Below are positions 18,725 through 27,303 of a DNA stretch of 64,000 nt, one piece after another. Each line of letters opens with the position of its first letter. Positions within the stretch are counted from its first letter, which is position 1. The DNA lies in assembly GCF_003601975.1 (NCBI RefSeq), contig NZ_QZWZ01000010.1, positions 62,001-126,000 on the forward strand, in the 5' to 3' direction. The translations under genes and the position numbers were made by a program. The notes under the pieces were generated by a model. It searched no databases. It was not told where the DNA came from and saw nothing but the letters and a program-made list of their open reading frames with translations. This DNA comes from Mesorhizobium waimense (GTDB lineage: Bacteria; Pseudomonadota; Alphaproteobacteria; Rhizobiales; Rhizobiaceae).

Positions 18725-19818
18725 TCCCGATACTCCTCTTCGGTCGTGGAATCGAAGACGACGCCACCGCCGACATTGTAGACGGCCTCGCCGCTGGAAA
18801 AGAGCGAGATGGTGCGGATCGCCACGGAAAAGCGCATCGTGCCGCCGGGCGCGATCCAACCGATGGCGCCGCAATAGACGTCGCGCGGCACGCCTTCCAA
18901 TTCGTGCAGTATCTCCATGGCGCGTATTTTCGGCGCTCCGGTGATCGAGCCGCAGGGAAACAGCGCCGCCAGGATCTGGCGAATGCCGACATCCGGCAGG
19001 AGCTTCGCCCGCACGCGGCTCACCATCTGGTGCACGGTCGGATAGGTCTCGATGCGGAACAGTTCGGGCACCTCCAGCGTGCCGACCTCGCTGATTAGCG
19101 AAATGTCGTTGCGCAGGAGATCGACGATCATCCGGTTCTCGGCCTGGTTCTTTTCGTCGTTGCGCAGGAACGCCTTCAGCCGCGCGTCATCCGCCTTGGT
19201 TGCGCCACGCGGCGCCGTGCCTTTCATCGGATGCGTCTCGATCATGCCGTCGGCGTCGATCTCGAAGAACAGCTCAGGCGAACGCGACAGCACGATCGGA
19301 TCGCCGAGCGCAACCAGCGCGCCATACTTCACCGGCTGGCGCTCGGTCAGCGCATTGAAGGCCGCGAGCGGGTCGCCGGACCATTGCGCGTGGACCGGAA
19401 AGGTCAGGTTGCCCTGATAGCAGTCGCCCTTGCGGATGTGATCGTGCAGCCGCGCAAAACGTCTTGCGTAATCTTCGGCGGACCAGGCGGCCCTGGCGTC
19501 GAAGATCGGACCGTTGGTGGCCGGCGCACTGTTTTGCGGCAAGGGCTGCTCAAGCGGGGCATCGAAGACCCCGAGGCAGACCAGCGGCGCGCGCCGGCCC
19601 TCGGGGAGCAGCGGCACCAGTTTCGGCTCGAGCAAGTAACCCGCCTCGTAGGAGAAATAGCCGGCCAGCCATTTGCCTGCGTCGCTTGCCGCCTGCGCGG
19701 CTTCCAGCGCCGGCAGGAAATCGCGCGCTTCATGCGCCGTGATGATTTCGGCCGGATGGTCGAAGACGAGCTGACGCGCGCTCTCATCATTGCGGAAGAT
19801 GGCGGAGGGCAGGGACAT
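18673..19818 (-). CDS. pabB: Aminodeoxychorismate synthase component I
   Basis: The 381-residue protein is a chorismate-binding enzyme: HPMKGTAPRG (PIKGT-type motif), NRMIVDLLRND, and the C-terminal FPCGSITGAPKIRAMEI. It lacks a glutamine amidotransferase domain, so a separate pabA-type subunit must lie elsewhere. It adds ammonia to chorismate in folate synthesis. The start MSLPSAIFRND at 19818 fits family length. First gene of the pabB-pabC-yciI-DUF3445 operon. Anthranilate synthase is an alternative but is less likely with pabC adjacent. Confidence 0.92.
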   Translation of the reverse strand: MSLPSAIFRNDESARQLVFDHPAEIITAHEARDFLPALEAAQAASDAGKWLAGYFSYEAGYLLEPKLVPLLPEGRRAPLVCLGVFDAPLEQPLPQNSAPATNGPIFDARAAWSAEDYARRFARLHDHIRKGDCYQGNLTFPVHAQWSGDPLAAFNALTERQPVKYGALVALGDPIVLSRSPELFFEIDADGMIETHPMKGTAPRGATKADDARLKAFLRNDEKNQAENRMIVDLLRNDISLISEVGTLEVPELFRIETYPTVHQMVSRVRAKLLPDVGIRQILAALFPCGSITGAPKIRAMEILHELEGVPRDVYCGAIGWIAPGGTMRFSVAIRTISLFSSGEAVYNVGGGVVFDSTTEEEYRECLLKARFATGTLPISS

Positions 19819-19932
19819 TGGGACTCGGATGCTGCGGTCTGTGACGCCAGCGATCGCTCTATATGGGGGTTCGGCCGCGTGCAATCGAGGGAGCGGCGTC
19901 CAAGGACGCAAAGGTTGCACGGCTACAAGAAC

Positions 19933-19958
19933 AATGGCGGCACCGGGGCGCCGCCATT
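19933..19958 (-). terminator. Possible terminator of the helix-hairpin-helix gene
   Basis: Eight-base perfect arms AATGGCGG (19933-19940) and CCGCCATT (19951-19958) flank a GC-rich loop. On the minus strand it is followed by TGTTCTTGT, a weak T-rich tract. It lies about 30 bases beyond the stop at 19987. Confidence 0.45.
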
Positions 19959-19986
19959 GTGTCCACGGCCCGCAGGCTGAATACGC

Positions 19987-20703
19987 TCAGGTGTTGTTGG
20001 CGGTTCCCGCGGTCGGGAAGCGGAGGGCGAATTCCTTTTCGTCGCCGGCGGCCAAAAGTTTCGCCTGGTCGATCCACTGCTCTCGCGCGATACGCCCGTC
20101 GAAATTCAGCACGTCTTCGATCCGCTTGACGTCAGCAGCCGTCCAGGCGGCGATCTGGGCGTAGGAGGTGACCCCCAGGCCCTTGAGCAGCTTTTCGTTG
20201 ACCGGGCCGATGCCGATCAAGCGCCGCAGATTGTCGGCCTTGCCGGCTGCCGCCTTGGCCGACGCAGGTGCTTTCTTCGCCGCGGCTGGCTTGGACGCAG
20301 CAGCCTTGGGGGCGGCGGCTTTCGCCGCCGGCTTTGGCGCGGCTGCCGACTTGGCAGCGGCTGGCTTGACAGCGGGCTTGGCGGCGGCGGGTTTGGCCGG
20401 AGCAGACTTTGCCGTCGGGGGTGTCGAAATCAGTGCGGCTGGTGCCTGGCCGGAGGCCTTTGCCGTGCCGGATGCGGCTGGCGCTTCGCCCAGCCGGCGT
20501 TCGAGATCGGCGCGGGCGCGTCCACATGCATCCAGTTCGCCGGTCAGCCGGTCGGCATCGGCGCGGAGCTTGACACGTTCGCTGCGGCTCCGGTCCAGAT
20601 CACCGCGCAAGCTGTCGAGTTCGCCACGCAGGCGACCCCAGAGGAACCAGCCAACCAACACACCTACAACGAACGCCAGGAGCATGTAGAAAAAAGTGCC
20701 CAT
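19987..20703 (-). CDS. Membrane-anchored helix-hairpin-helix protein (COG3743-like)
   Basis: The 238-residue protein has an N-terminal membrane segment (FFYMLLAFVVGVLVGWFLWG) and a charged coiled-coil stretch (LDSLRGDLDRSRSERVKLRA). A Lys/Ala/Pro-rich linker follows (about 90-165), then a C-terminal helix-hairpin-helix fold (LRRLIGIGPVNEKLLKGLGV, IAAWTAADVKRIEDVLNF) like the H3TH domains labelled 'predicted 5' DNA nuclease'. No catalytic acidic cluster is visible, so DNA or protein binding is more likely than nuclease activity. The start at 20703 has a GGAGAG site. Function unknown. Confidence 0.75.
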   Translation of the reverse strand: MGTFFYMLLAFVVGVLVGWFLWGRLRGELDSLRGDLDRSRSERVKLRADADRLTGELDACGRARADLERRLGEAPAASGTAKASGQAPAALISTPPTAKSAPAKPAAAKPAVKPAAAKSAAAPKPAAKAAAPKAAASKPAAAKKAPASAKAAAGKADNLRRLIGIGPVNEKLLKGLGVTSYAQIAAWTAADVKRIEDVLNFDGRIAREQWIDQAKLLAAGDEKEFALRFPTAGTANNT

Positions 20704-21071
20704 TGTCTCTCTCCACTCCGATCCCGTCTGCCGTGGCCGGAGTGATGACCTTGGCGCAAGGACCATTCAAAGGTGGTTCCGCGGTTGACGGAACTGCCGG
20801 CTTCAATCGAGCTGTCGGCGATCGGCTTAGCGCCCATGGCCAACGGTCGATCGCATTCGCCAAGGCGCCACGACCGGCCGAGAGTGTCCCTGGCCTGAGC
20901 AGTGCGTCCGGCTGAGCTTGAGGCGGGACGCTATCATACGGCCTGCGGAAAGCTAACGGAAAAATCCCACGGAGAGTTATTCAAGAACTGATATTTAGGA
21001 CAAGAATAGAACGGTCCCAACATGCGCTTGGGCTAATCTATTTTGATTAAGCCGAGCGTCGAGACAGTGTG
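20704..21071. other. Intergenic region, no gene seen
   Basis: This 368-base gap lies between the minus-strand helix-hairpin-helix gene start and the pepF stop. It should carry the promoter of the former and the end of pepF. The part near 20980-21060 is locally AT-rich. I see no convincing coding frame, terminator or RNA in it. Confidence 0.5.
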
Positions 21072-22910
21072 TCATTTGTCCAGCGCTTCCAGCTCGTCGA
21101 TAAGGCCGCCGATCACGCTGAGCCCGATCTGCCAGAAGGCGGGATCGGTGGCGTCGAGGCCGAACGGCGCCAGAAGCTCGGAATGATGCTTGGTGCCGCC
21201 GGCGCGCAGCATCTCGAAATACTTCTCCTGAAAGCCGCGCTCGGCATTCTGGTAGACCGCATAGAGCGAGTTCACCAGGCAATCGCCGAAGGCATAGGCA
21301 TAGACGTAGAAGGGCGAATGGATGAAGTGCGGGATATAGGTCCAGAACACTTCATAGCCATCGCGCAGCTTGATCGCCGGCCCGAGGCTTTCAGCCTGCA
21401 CCTCCAGCCAGAACTGGCCGAGCCGGTCGGAGGTCAGTTCGCCGTTCTTGCGCTCGGCATGCACCTTGCGCTCGAATTCGTAGAAGGCGATTTGGCGCAC
21501 GACCGTGTTGATCATGTCCTCGACCTTCTGGGCCAGCATGGCCTTGCGCTCGCGCTTGTCGGTGGTCTGGTCGAGCAGCGAGCGGAAGGTCAGCATCTCG
21601 CCGAACACGGATGCGGTCTCGGCCAGCGTCAGCGGCGTCGAGGCCATCAATGCGCCCTGGCCGCCGGCCAGCACCTGGTGAACACCGTGGCCAAGTTCGT
21701 GCGCCAGCGTCATGACATCGCGCGGCTTGCCCATGTAGTTGAGCAGCACGTAAGGGTGTGCCGACGGCACGGTCGGATGGGCGAAGGCGCCGGGCGATTT
21801 GCCCGGCCTGACCGGCGCGTCGATCCAGTTGCGGTCGAAGAAGGTCCGGGCGATTTCCGCCATGTCGGGCGAAAAGCGCTGATAGGCCGACAGCACCGTG
21901 TCCCTGGCGTCGTCCCAGCGGATGACCGCCTGGGGGGTCTCGGGCAAGGGCGCGTTGCGGTCCCAGTGGTTCATCACTTCCATTCCCAGCCAGCGCGCTT
22001 TCATCGCGTAGTAGCGGTGCGACAGGCGCGGATAGGCTTCGCGTACGGCCAGGGCCAGCGCGTCGACGACGCTGCGCTCGACGCGGTTGGCGAGATGGCG
22101 TGAATCGGCGATGTCCTCGAAGCCACGCCAGCGGTCGGAAATTTCCTTGTCCTTGGCTAGCGTGTTGGTGATCAGGGTGAAGGTACGCAAATTCTTGCGG
22201 AAGGTGGCGGCCAGCGCTTCGGAAGCCTGGCGCCGCACCTCGCCGTCGGCGTCCTGCAGGCGGTTCAGCGCCGGCTCTAGCGCCAACTCCTCACCGTCGA
22301 CGTCGAAGCGTAGATCCGTCATCGTCTCGTCGAACAGCCGGTTCCAGGCGCCGCGCCCGGTGATCGACTTTTCGTGGAAGAGCTGCTCGACCCGGTCCTC
22401 GAGCTGGAAAGGTTTGTCCTTGCGCAGGTCGAGCACCCAGGGCCGGTAATGGGCGAAGCCCGCATCGGCGGCGAGCGCGCTCTCGATCACGGCATCATCG
22501 ATCAGGTTTAGTTCGAGCACGAAGAACAAAAGATGCGCGCTGGCGTCGGTCATCTTCTCCTGGATGTCGCCATAGAGCTTTGCACGCTGCGGATCGGCCG
22601 TGTTGCCGGCATAGACCAGCCCGGCATAGGAGACGATGCGGCCGATCAGTTCCTCCAGTGCCTCATAGGCGCGCAATGCCTCGCCCAGCCTGCCGGCGCT
22701 GCCGCGTTCGGCCTCGGCGGCCAGCGTGCCCTTCCAGCGGCTCTCGAAGGCGGTGGCATCGCTTGCCGCCCTGGCGATATCGCGCTTCAGCTCGGGAGCC
22801 TCCATGCCGGAGTAGAGATCGGCGAGGTTCCATTCCGGCAGATCGCCCAACTCGGACGCGCCGTGACCGATTGCTGGCGCCGCAAGCCGCCGATCGAACA
22901 TCATGCGCAT
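21072..22910 (-). CDS. pepF: Oligoendopeptidase F (M3B metallopeptidase)
   Basis: The 612-residue cytoplasmic protein contains the zinc-binding HExxH motif in LAHELGHGVHQVLAG and the downstream Glu region ETASVFGEMLTFRSL, as in M3B peptidases (PepF/PF3). It degrades short peptides. The ATG at 22910 is preceded by GGAAGG; two more in-frame ATGs lie within nine bases. It is divergent from the NtrC-type regulator gene, across about 145 bases that must hold both promoters. Confidence 0.93.
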   Translation of the reverse strand: MRMMFDRRLAAPAIGHGASELGDLPEWNLADLYSGMEAPELKRDIARAASDATAFESRWKGTLAAEAERGSAGRLGEALRAYEALEELIGRIVSYAGLVYAGNTADPQRAKLYGDIQEKMTDASAHLLFFVLELNLIDDAVIESALAADAGFAHYRPWVLDLRKDKPFQLEDRVEQLFHEKSITGRGAWNRLFDETMTDLRFDVDGEELALEPALNRLQDADGEVRRQASEALAATFRKNLRTFTLITNTLAKDKEISDRWRGFEDIADSRHLANRVERSVVDALALAVREAYPRLSHRYYAMKARWLGMEVMNHWDRNAPLPETPQAVIRWDDARDTVLSAYQRFSPDMAEIARTFFDRNWIDAPVRPGKSPGAFAHPTVPSAHPYVLLNYMGKPRDVMTLAHELGHGVHQVLAGGQGALMASTPLTLAETASVFGEMLTFRSLLDQTTDKRERKAMLAQKVEDMINTVVRQIAFYEFERKVHAERKNGELTSDRLGQFWLEVQAESLGPAIKLRDGYEVFWTYIPHFIHSPFYVYAYAFGDCLVNSLYAVYQNAERGFQEKYFEMLRAGGTKHHSELLAPFGLDATDPAFWQIGLSVIGGLIDELEALDK

Positions 22911-23054
22911 CAACAATACCTTCCGGGAATCAAGGGGAAAGGAGAAGCCGGTCAAATCCTAAGGAATTCGTTCACCGGGTTTTTTGAAACCTTATTTAGA
23001 ACCCTGTGCCAAGATGATCCATGGGGAATTCTCAGGCGGGCATAAAACACAGTC

Positions 23055-24599
23055 ATGACAGGTTCCATTCTCATAGTCGATGACGATCCCGTGCAGCGCA
23101 GGCTGCTCGAGGCGGCGGTGACGAAATTCGGCCACAGCGCGATCATCGCCGATGGCGGCGAAGCAGGTCTCGGGGTTCTCGACGGGCCCAATGCGCGCGA
23201 GGTCTCGGTGGTCATCCTCGACCTGGTCATGCCGGGCATCGACGGAATCGGCGTGCTCAAGGCGATGCGCGAGCGCGGCATCCATGTGCCGGTGATCGTG
23301 CAGACCGCGCAGGGCGGCATCGAGACCGTCGTTTCGGCGATGCGCCACGGTGCGTTCGATTTCGTCGTCAAGCCGGCCTCTCCCGACAGGCTGCAGACAG
23401 CGATCGGCAACGCGCTCAAGGTCGAGGCGGTCGAGGACGAGATGAAGCGCACGTCGCGGCGGCGCGGCGGCCATCTCACCTTCAAGGACATGATCACCCA
23501 CAGCCCGGCGATGGACCGGGTGATCCGCCTCGGCCAGAAGGCGGCGGCGTCCAACATCCCGATCCTGATCGAAGGCGAATCGGGCGTCGGCAAGGAACTG
23601 GTGGCGCGCGCCATCCAGGGCAGCGGCGACCGCCGCTCGAAGCCTTTCGTCACCGTCAATTGCGGTGCCATCCCCGAAAATCTGGTCGAATCGATCCTGT
23701 TCGGCCACGAGAAGGGCTCGTTCACCGGCGCCACCGAAAAACACACCGGCAAGTTCGTCGAGGCGCATTCGGGCACGCTGTTCCTCGACGAGATCGGCGA
23801 CCTGCCGCTCGACGTGCAGGTCAAGCTGCTGCGCGCCGTCCAGGATGGCGAGGTCGATCCGGTCGGCGGCCGCTCGACCGTCAGGGTCGACATCAGGCTG
23901 ATCTCGGCGACGCACCGCAACCTCTTGCAGCAGGTCAAGGACGGCAAATTCCGCGAGGATCTGTTCTACCGGCTGAACGTCTATCCGATCTTCGTGCCGC
24001 CGCTGCGCGACCGACGCGACGACATTCCCTATCTGGTCAGGCATTTCATGGAGAAGGTGGCGCCGGCCGATCCGCGCCGTCGCCTGCAGGGCATTTCGGC
24101 CAAGGCGCTTGACATGCTGCAGGCCTATGACTGGCCGGGCAATATCAGGCAACTGGAAAACGCCGTCTTCAGGGCCTCGGTGCTGGCCGAGGGCGATGTG
24201 CTGACGGAAGAGGAATTTCCGCAGATCCGCGCACAGCTGGTAGGCACGGTCAATCTCGATGCCGAGGCCGTGATGCCCGGTCCCGACCCTGCTTCCGACG
24301 ATTCGCCACGCGCCAACGGTGTTGCGGCCGCCGATGAAGGATTTGCCGCCGGTGAAGCTGATCCGCCGACCAGGCTGCAGCCGCGTTTCGGTACGCTCAA
24401 GGCGCTGGACGAGCGCGGCAATGTGCGCGCGCTGGCCGATGTCGAACTTGAAATGATCAAGCTGGCGATCGATCACTATAACGGCCAGATGAGCGAGGTC
24501 GCGCGCCGTCTCGGTATCGGCCGCTCGACGCTCTACAGGAAGCTCAAGGAATACGGCATCGACCCGGAAAGCGGCCGCATCGACCGGCTCGCTTCCTGA
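23055..24599 (+). CDS. Sigma-54-dependent response regulator, NtrC family
   Basis: The 514-residue protein has three domains. The receiver (1-120) has acidic pocket DDD at 10-12 and phospho-Asp in VVILDLVMPGIDG. The AAA+ domain (about 145-390) has Walker A GESGVGKE, GSFTGA, Walker B GTLFLDEIGD and an arginine-rich HFMEKV/DWPGN end. The C-terminal Fis-type helix-turn-helix has MSEVARRLGIGRSTLYRKLKEYGI. An Ala/Pro-rich insert of about 70 residues separates AAA+ from the HTH. The sigma-54 contact loop reads GSFTGA rather than the usual GAFTGA. No kinase gene is adjacent, so signal and regulon are unknown. Confidence 0.92.
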   Translation: MTGSILIVDDDPVQRRLLEAAVTKFGHSAIIADGGEAGLGVLDGPNAREVSVVILDLVMPGIDGIGVLKAMRERGIHVPVIVQTAQGGIETVVSAMRHGAFDFVVKPASPDRLQTAIGNALKVEAVEDEMKRTSRRRGGHLTFKDMITHSPAMDRVIRLGQKAAASNIPILIEGESGVGKELVARAIQGSGDRRSKPFVTVNCGAIPENLVESILFGHEKGSFTGATEKHTGKFVEAHSGTLFLDEIGDLPLDVQVKLLRAVQDGEVDPVGGRSTVRVDIRLISATHRNLLQQVKDGKFREDLFYRLNVYPIFVPPLRDRRDDIPYLVRHFMEKVAPADPRRRLQGISAKALDMLQAYDWPGNIRQLENAVFRASVLAEGDVLTEEEFPQIRAQLVGTVNLDAEAVMPGPDPASDDSPRANGVAAADEGFAAGEADPPTRLQPRFGTLKALDERGNVRALADVELEMIKLAIDHYNGQMSEVARRLGIGRSTLYRKLKEYGIDPESGRIDRLAS

Positions 24600-24991
24600 C
24601 GGGCAAGGCCTTGTCCCGCAAGGTCCGAACCAGCTTGCACCCCTAACTGTCGTGACGAGATCGACGGTTTCGACCGGGCATGGCGCGTGCCGGACGCGGG
24701 GCGGCTCCGTTCACACATTAAGGCTGGCGGTAACAGATCGTGTTTCGATCGGAGGCGGAATCATGATCTAAACCAGCAGTTTACCAAGAAACCCCGTGCA
24801 ATATTTTTGACGGGATATCGCCACGGTGTTACCGCATTTCGGCTTCAATAAGCGATGATTAACCATTAGGATCGATATTCGGATGTGATCAACCACGCAT
24901 CCGTTTGGGCAAATCCGGGGACAAACGGCAGCCTACAAGGCCTTTTGATTTGAACAAAGTCGAACGACACAAAGACGGGCGGCACTATCAC
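24600..24991. other. Intergenic region with a CtrA-like half-site
   Basis: This 392-base gap lies between the NtrC-type regulator and the DUF882 gene. A TTAACCAT octamer (24859-24866), identical to a CtrA half-site, lies about 125 bases before the DUF882 start in a locally AT-rich stretch. The DUF882 frame is open back to a TTG at 24905, so the gene could start earlier. No RNA or further gene is seen. Confidence 0.35.
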
Positions 24992-26857
24992 ATGAGCGTC
25001 TGGCCGAGATGGCTGGCAGCGGTGATCCTTGCTGTTTCGTTCCTGTCCGTAGCCGCGACCGGCGCAAGCGCCGATACACGTTCGCTGAAGCTTTATCACC
25101 TCCACACGCACGAAAAAGCCGAGATCGTCTACAAGCGAAATGGCCGCTACGTTCCGGAGGGTTTGAGAAAGATCAACATCATCCTGCGCGACTGGCGCCG
25201 CAACGAGCCGACCAAGATGGACCCGCGCCTGCTCGATCTGGTGTGGGAAGCCTATCGGCAGAGTGGTGCCACCGACTATATCCAGGTGGTCTGCGGCTAT
25301 CGCTCGCCGTCGACGAACTCGATGCTGCGCAGCCGCAGCCGGGGCGTCGCCGAGAAAAGCCAGCACATGCTCGGCAAGGCCATGGACTTCTACATTCCAG
25401 GCGTGCCGCTGAAGAAGCTGCGCGACATCGGCTTGAGGATGCAAGGCGGCGGCGTCGGCTATTATCCGTCGTCCGGCTCGCCCTTCGTGCATATGGATAT
25501 CGGCAATGTGCGTCATTGGCCGGGCATCAGCCGCCAGGAACTCGTCAGGGTATTCCCCAACGGCAAGACGCTGCATGTGCCGAGCGATGGCAAGCCGCTA
25601 CCCGGCTATGAACAGGCTATGGCTTCCTACAAGGCGCGCAAGGGCTCCGGCTCTCCCGCCATCGAACTGGCCAGCGCTGGCGGCGGTTACAAGAAATCCG
25701 GTGGCTTCCTTTCTGCTTTCTTTGGCGGCGGCGACGACGAGGCCGACGACAGTGCCGATGTGGCAAGCGCGGCGCCCGCGCCCAAGCCGAAGACCGCAAA
25801 GCCGGCGGCGAGCGCCAAGCCGAGCAATTTGCCCGGCATAGCCATCGTGTCGCCGAAGGATGCGCAGCGCGCCAACCTCCCGCAGCTTGCCGACGACAAC
25901 GCAGCCGAACCGGAGCAGCAGGATACGCCGGAGACGATCATCGCGGCGCTGCCGGCGCGCGAGATCCCGCTGCCTGACTTCGCGCCGCGTCCGAAGACCG
26001 ATGTCGGCCAGCAGACGGCAGAGAACGTTCCGTTCGGCATGGCTGACGCCACCGCCACCACCGAGCAGACGGTGGCGACCGCGCATGCGCCGGTCAATGT
26101 TCCGTTCGGCATGACCGAGCCGACCAATGCAGCCGATGCCAATACGGCTGCCGCCGACCCGGCGCAGGTTGCGGTCAACAACATTCCGCTGCCGACCTGG
26201 CGGCCGGAGCGTACGCTGCCTGCCGATCTTGCACAGCAGGACAAGAATGTGCTGCTGGCGCTGGCCGATACGGCCCAGCACAACACAACCGCGACCGACG
26301 CGTTCTCGGTCTTGCCGTCCGCGCGTCCGGATGAGGTCAAGCCGGATCAGGTCGGGCAGGATGAGGTCAAGGCGGTTCTCGAACGGGTCAGCGCGACGAG
26401 CGATGCAGGTGCTGCGGCGGGCGCCGACTATCAGGTCGCCTCGATCTCCCAGCCGCGTTCGGCGTTCAACGACCCGGCCGGCGTCGATGCGGCGTCACCG
26501 CGCGATGCCATTGTTGCCCGTCCCGCCGGTACCGATCCTGCGCTGGCGATCGGCGCTGGGGTCAAGACGACGCGCAAGGAAGCCAGAGCCACGGCCCGCG
26601 ATCTGAAGCCAGGCCCGAAGTCGGTGGTGGTTGCCGCCGCGCCGCAGGCCGCGCGCTGGGCACTGAACAGCAGCGAATACGTTGCCACCGTGTCCAGCCC
26701 GACGACGGCGCCGCGCTTTGCCTACAACATCGTGCACACGCCGCCGAGCGAGGTCTATACGGCCGGTTTCCAGCCGGACAGCGAGACGGTGGATCCCAAC
26801 CGCTTCACCGGCAACGCGGTCAAGTTCCTTTCGGTCGCCCGCTTCCAGACCAAGTAG
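24992..26857 (+). CDS. DUF882 (peptidase M15-like) secreted protein with long disordered tail
   Basis: The 621-residue protein has a signal peptide (MSVWPRWLAAVILAVSFLS, cleavage near ASADT). A DUF882/M15_2 domain follows (about 35-190), with VVCGYRSPSTN, the metal-ligand pattern SQHMLGKAMDFYIPG and FVHMDIGNVRHWPG. About 420 residues of low-complexity Ala/Pro/Thr/Asp sequence come next, including two copies of the phrase NVPFGM. DUF882 proteins resemble zinc D,D- or L,D-carboxypeptidases acting on peptidoglycan peptides. The start at 24992 gives a clean signal peptide; the upstream TTG at 24905 is not supported. Confidence 0.85.
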   Translation: MSVWPRWLAAVILAVSFLSVAATGASADTRSLKLYHLHTHEKAEIVYKRNGRYVPEGLRKINIILRDWRRNEPTKMDPRLLDLVWEAYRQSGATDYIQVVCGYRSPSTNSMLRSRSRGVAEKSQHMLGKAMDFYIPGVPLKKLRDIGLRMQGGGVGYYPSSGSPFVHMDIGNVRHWPGISRQELVRVFPNGKTLHVPSDGKPLPGYEQAMASYKARKGSGSPAIELASAGGGYKKSGGFLSAFFGGGDDEADDSADVASAAPAPKPKTAKPAASAKPSNLPGIAIVSPKDAQRANLPQLADDNAAEPEQQDTPETIIAALPAREIPLPDFAPRPKTDVGQQTAENVPFGMADATATTEQTVATAHAPVNVPFGMTEPTNAADANTAAADPAQVAVNNIPLPTWRPERTLPADLAQQDKNVLLALADTAQHNTTATDAFSVLPSARPDEVKPDQVGQDEVKAVLERVSATSDAGAAAGADYQVASISQPRSAFNDPAGVDAASPRDAIVARPAGTDPALAIGAGVKTTRKEARATARDLKPGPKSVVVAAAPQAARWALNSSEYVATVSSPTTAPRFAYNIVHTPPSEVYTAGFQPDSETVDPNRFTGNAVKFLSVARFQTK

Positions 26858-26877
26858 CGGATCGGTCAAATCAAACC

Positions 26878-26909
26878 AAAGCCGCGCTGGGCAACCCGCG
26901 CGGCTTTTG
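26878..26909 (+). terminator. Rho-independent terminator of the DUF882 gene
   Basis: Eight-base arms AGCCGCGC and GCGCGGCT (26898-26905) flank a ten-base loop. They are followed by TTTT and, after GC, TTTTT. It lies about 20 bases after the stop at 26857. Confidence 0.85.
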
Positions 26910-27000
26910 CTTTTTCAGGACGTGGTTTGTTGTTGCAAATAGGACCGTCAAGCCTCGCGCTGGCTTTCGTAGCATCGGGATGCTAACCAAGCTCGACTTC

Positions 27001-27074
27001 TCCCGCTTCGTCTAATGGTAGGACAGCGCCCTTTGAAGGCGTGAATCGTGGTTCGAGCCCATGAGCGGGAACCA
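27001..27074 (+). tRNA. tRNA-Gln, anticodon UUG, CCA encoded
   Basis: A full cloverleaf can be drawn. The acceptor stem TCCCGCT (27001-27007) pairs perfectly with AGCGGGA (27064-27070). The D arm GTC/GAC has loop TAATGGTAG. The anticodon stem GCGCC/GGCGT has loop CTTTGAA with U33 and anticodon TTG at 27033-27035. The variable loop is four bases, and the T arm CGTGG/CCATG has loop TTCGAGC. Discriminator A and CCA follow (27071-27074). The U1-A72 pair fits glutamine identity. It is an isolated tRNA with no integrase nearby. The A73 discriminator is slightly unusual for tRNA-Gln. Confidence 0.82.
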
Positions 27075-27119
27075 GCCGGCAACAGCAATCATCCAGGGCT
27101 GACTGAGGTCCGAACCGGC

Positions 27120-27219
27120 TAGAGCGGTTCGTCGTTTCACGGAAGCGCAGAACCGCTCTTTCTCACTGTTATGACGCAATTCCGGACGGAAAACCGTTTC
27201 ACACTCTTCCTGGAATTGC
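27120..27219. repeat. Dispersed two-hairpin palindromic repeat, copy B (RIME-like)
   Basis: Same design as 6356-6454: AGAGCGGTTC (27121-27130) with GAACCGCTCT (27150-27159), then GCAATTCC (from 27175) with GGAATTGC (27212-27219). The second hairpin is nearly identical to copy A, while the first loop differs. It lies between the tRNA and a small secreted-protein gene. Confidence 0.85.
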
Positions 27220-27303
27220 CACGGCGGACAAAACTTCCCGTGATGGCGGAACGGCACACTCTTCTCCGGGTTAGAATGTGTGCGTTCCAACCTGGGGATA
27301 TTC

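Noticed and set aside
27001-27303. tRNA considered as an integration site for an island
   Set aside because: No integrase gene and no repeat of the tRNA 3' end is visible in the window.
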